64,000 nucleotides of DNA, taken from Paracoccaceae bacterium (lineage in GTDB: Bacteria; Pseudomonadota; Alphaproteobacteria; Rhodobacterales; Rhodobacteraceae). The DNA is taken from assembly GCA_027486345.1 (NCBI GenBank), contig JAIXPH010000032.1:62001-126000 (forward strand), given 5' to 3'. The notes below the pieces were generated by a model. The model was not told the DNA's origin. It saw nothing but the letters and a program-made list of their open reading frames with translations, and ran no database searches. The position numbers and the translations under genes were made by a program. Below, piece after piece: positions 63,125 to 64,000 of this stretch (the first letter of the stretch is position 1; each line of letters starts with the position of its first letter).

Positions 63125-64000
63125 GTGGGCGGTCTGGGAATAACCACGCTCACCCTGTCCCATTTCCGCAGCCATCGTGCCCTGCGATTGGGTTTTGATG
63201 GGCGGCCTGTGGCGATTCATGGGCCGAACGGGGCGGGGAAGACCAATATCCTTGAGGCGGTATCGCTCTTGTCACCCGGTCGCGGCCTCAGGCGGGCGGG
63301 GGCTGAGGAATTGGCGCGGCGGCCCGAGGCCTTGGGCTGGAAACTCCGGGCCGAGGTGCGGGGTCTGGACGCCCCGCATGAGATTGAGACCGGGGCCGAA
63401 GGGGCCGCCACGCGGATGGTGCGGATTGACGGCAAGCCCGCGCCGCAGGTGGCCTTGGCGCGTATCCTGCGGGTGCTGTGGCTGGTGCCCGCGATGGACC
63501 GGCTTTGGATCGAAGCAGCCGAGGGGCGGCGGCGCTTTCTGGACCGTCTGACGCTGAGCTTTGCCCCTGACCACGCCGAGGCGGTCTTGGCCTATGAAAA
63601 GGCGATGCGCGACCGCAACCGCCTGCTGAAGGATCAGATCAGCGATCCGCATTGGTACACCGCGCTGGAATCGCAGATGGCGGAAAGCGGGGCGATCATC
63701 ACCGCCAACCGGCAAGCAGCCCTGTCGCGGCTGGCCGAGGCACAAGAGGGGGCCGAGACCGCCTTTCCCCGCGCCGACCTGTCGCTGACCGGGCCAGAGG
63801 GTGAGGCGATGCCCGAATTGCCCGATGACCTTGCCACCGCGCTGTCCCAAGGGCGGCGGCGCGACATGGCGGCGGGGCGCACGCTGACCGGGCCGCATCG
63901 CGCCGATCTGGCGGCGGTCTTTGCGGCGAAGGGCGTGGCGGCGGACCAATGCTCGACCGGCGAACAGAAGGCGCTGCTGATCAGCCTGATCCTTGCCAAT
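63125..64000 (+). CDS. recF: DNA replication and repair protein RecF (partial)
   Basis: RecF helps load RecA at single-strand gaps. The visible 292 codons start LTLSHFRSHRALRLGFDGRP, followed by Walker A GPNGAGKT (33-40), and reach the signature near STGEQKALLISLILAN at the right edge. The C-terminal part lies outside. A GTG at 63125 sits 5 bases after GGAGGA; an in-frame ATG at 63113 has no good ribosome site but cannot be excluded. Order dnaA-dnaN-recF is standard. Confidence 0.94.
   Translation, partial: MGGLGITTLTLSHFRSHRALRLGFDGRPVAIHGPNGAGKTNILEAVSLLSPGRGLRRAGAEELARRPEALGWKLRAEVRGLDAPHEIETGAEGAATRMVRIDGKPAPQVALARILRVLWLVPAMDRLWIEAAEGRRRFLDRLTLSFAPDHAEAVLAYEKAMRDRNRLLKDQISDPHWYTALESQMAESGAIITANRQAALSRLAEAQEGAETAFPRADLSLTGPEGEAMPELPDDLATALSQGRRRDMAAGRTLTGPHRADLAAVFAAKGVAADQCSTGEQKALLISLILAN

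Overview
The window is a high-GC, gene-dense bacterial chromosome segment. Gene content and order point to an alphaproteobacterium of the family Rhodobacteraceae (Rhodobacter-like; the genus cannot be fixed from the sequence alone). The family-level call rests on the trcR (DUF1013) regulator, a DinB with an N-terminal zinc-ribbon-like extension, the flaF-flbT flagellin regulators, the petABC bc1 operon, the order ubiB-ubiE / mutM / enoyl-CoA hydratase / rpsT / dnaA / dnaN / recF, and short TGATG or ATGA gene overlaps. No insertion sequence, prophage, CRISPR array or plasmid gene was seen. This is core genome.

Layout. 1-4669 (- strand): end of moaE, moaD, pgsA, a block of tandem palindromes, ftsK. 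4679-10158 (-): an aminotransferase, a GMC oxidoreductase and pheT. 10316-12103: a tiny membrane protein, trcR, and a secreted RNase T2. 12287-21335 (-): two M16 peptidase-family proteins, a BamF-like lipoprotein, lspA, purH, a heparinase-like protein, an NfeD/SPFH membrane pair and a GNAT acetyltransferase. 21400-26083: dinB, N-formylglutamate amidohydrolase, tRNA-Val(GAC), rpmJ, a PaiB-like FMN protein, a glutathione transferase and a PAP2 protein. 26390-29150 (+): petA-petB-petC, the cytochrome bc1 complex, ended by a clear terminator.

29203-54113 is one flagellar gene cluster of about 25 kb and 32 genes, in alternating blocks: fliP-fliN-fliH-fliF (-); fliL, a coiled-coil membrane protein, motE-like, motA, a 712-residue exported protein, a lytic transglycosylase, flhA, fliR, flhB and a FliJ-like gene (+); a second fliL, flgH, flgA, flgG, flgF, fliQ, fliE, flgC, flgB (-); fliI (+); DUF1217, flbT, flaF, flagellin, FlgN-like and FlgJ-like (-); fliK, flgD (+). 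The export apparatus, MS ring, L ring, rod and filament are encoded here. FlgE, FlgK, FlgL, FlgI, MotB, FliG, FliM and FliD are not. Several flagellar promoter regions carry a CtrA-box-like sequence (TTAA-N7-TTAA type); two divergent ones share the core CAATCGG, which suggests control by CtrA.

54159-64000: a small-molecule phosphotransferase, ubiB-ubiE (ubiquinone synthesis), mutM, enoyl-CoA hydratase, rpsT, a 546-base non-coding stretch, dnaA, a small exported protein, dnaN and the start of recF. The window therefore combines cell division, respiration (ubiquinone plus bc1), motility, DNA repair and replication initiation.

No wholly new system is demonstrated. The best leads are the poorly characterised motor accessory genes between fliL and flhA, the shared CtrA-like boxes, and the compound palindromic elements (1217-1338 and 63062-63102) that share an end sequence.
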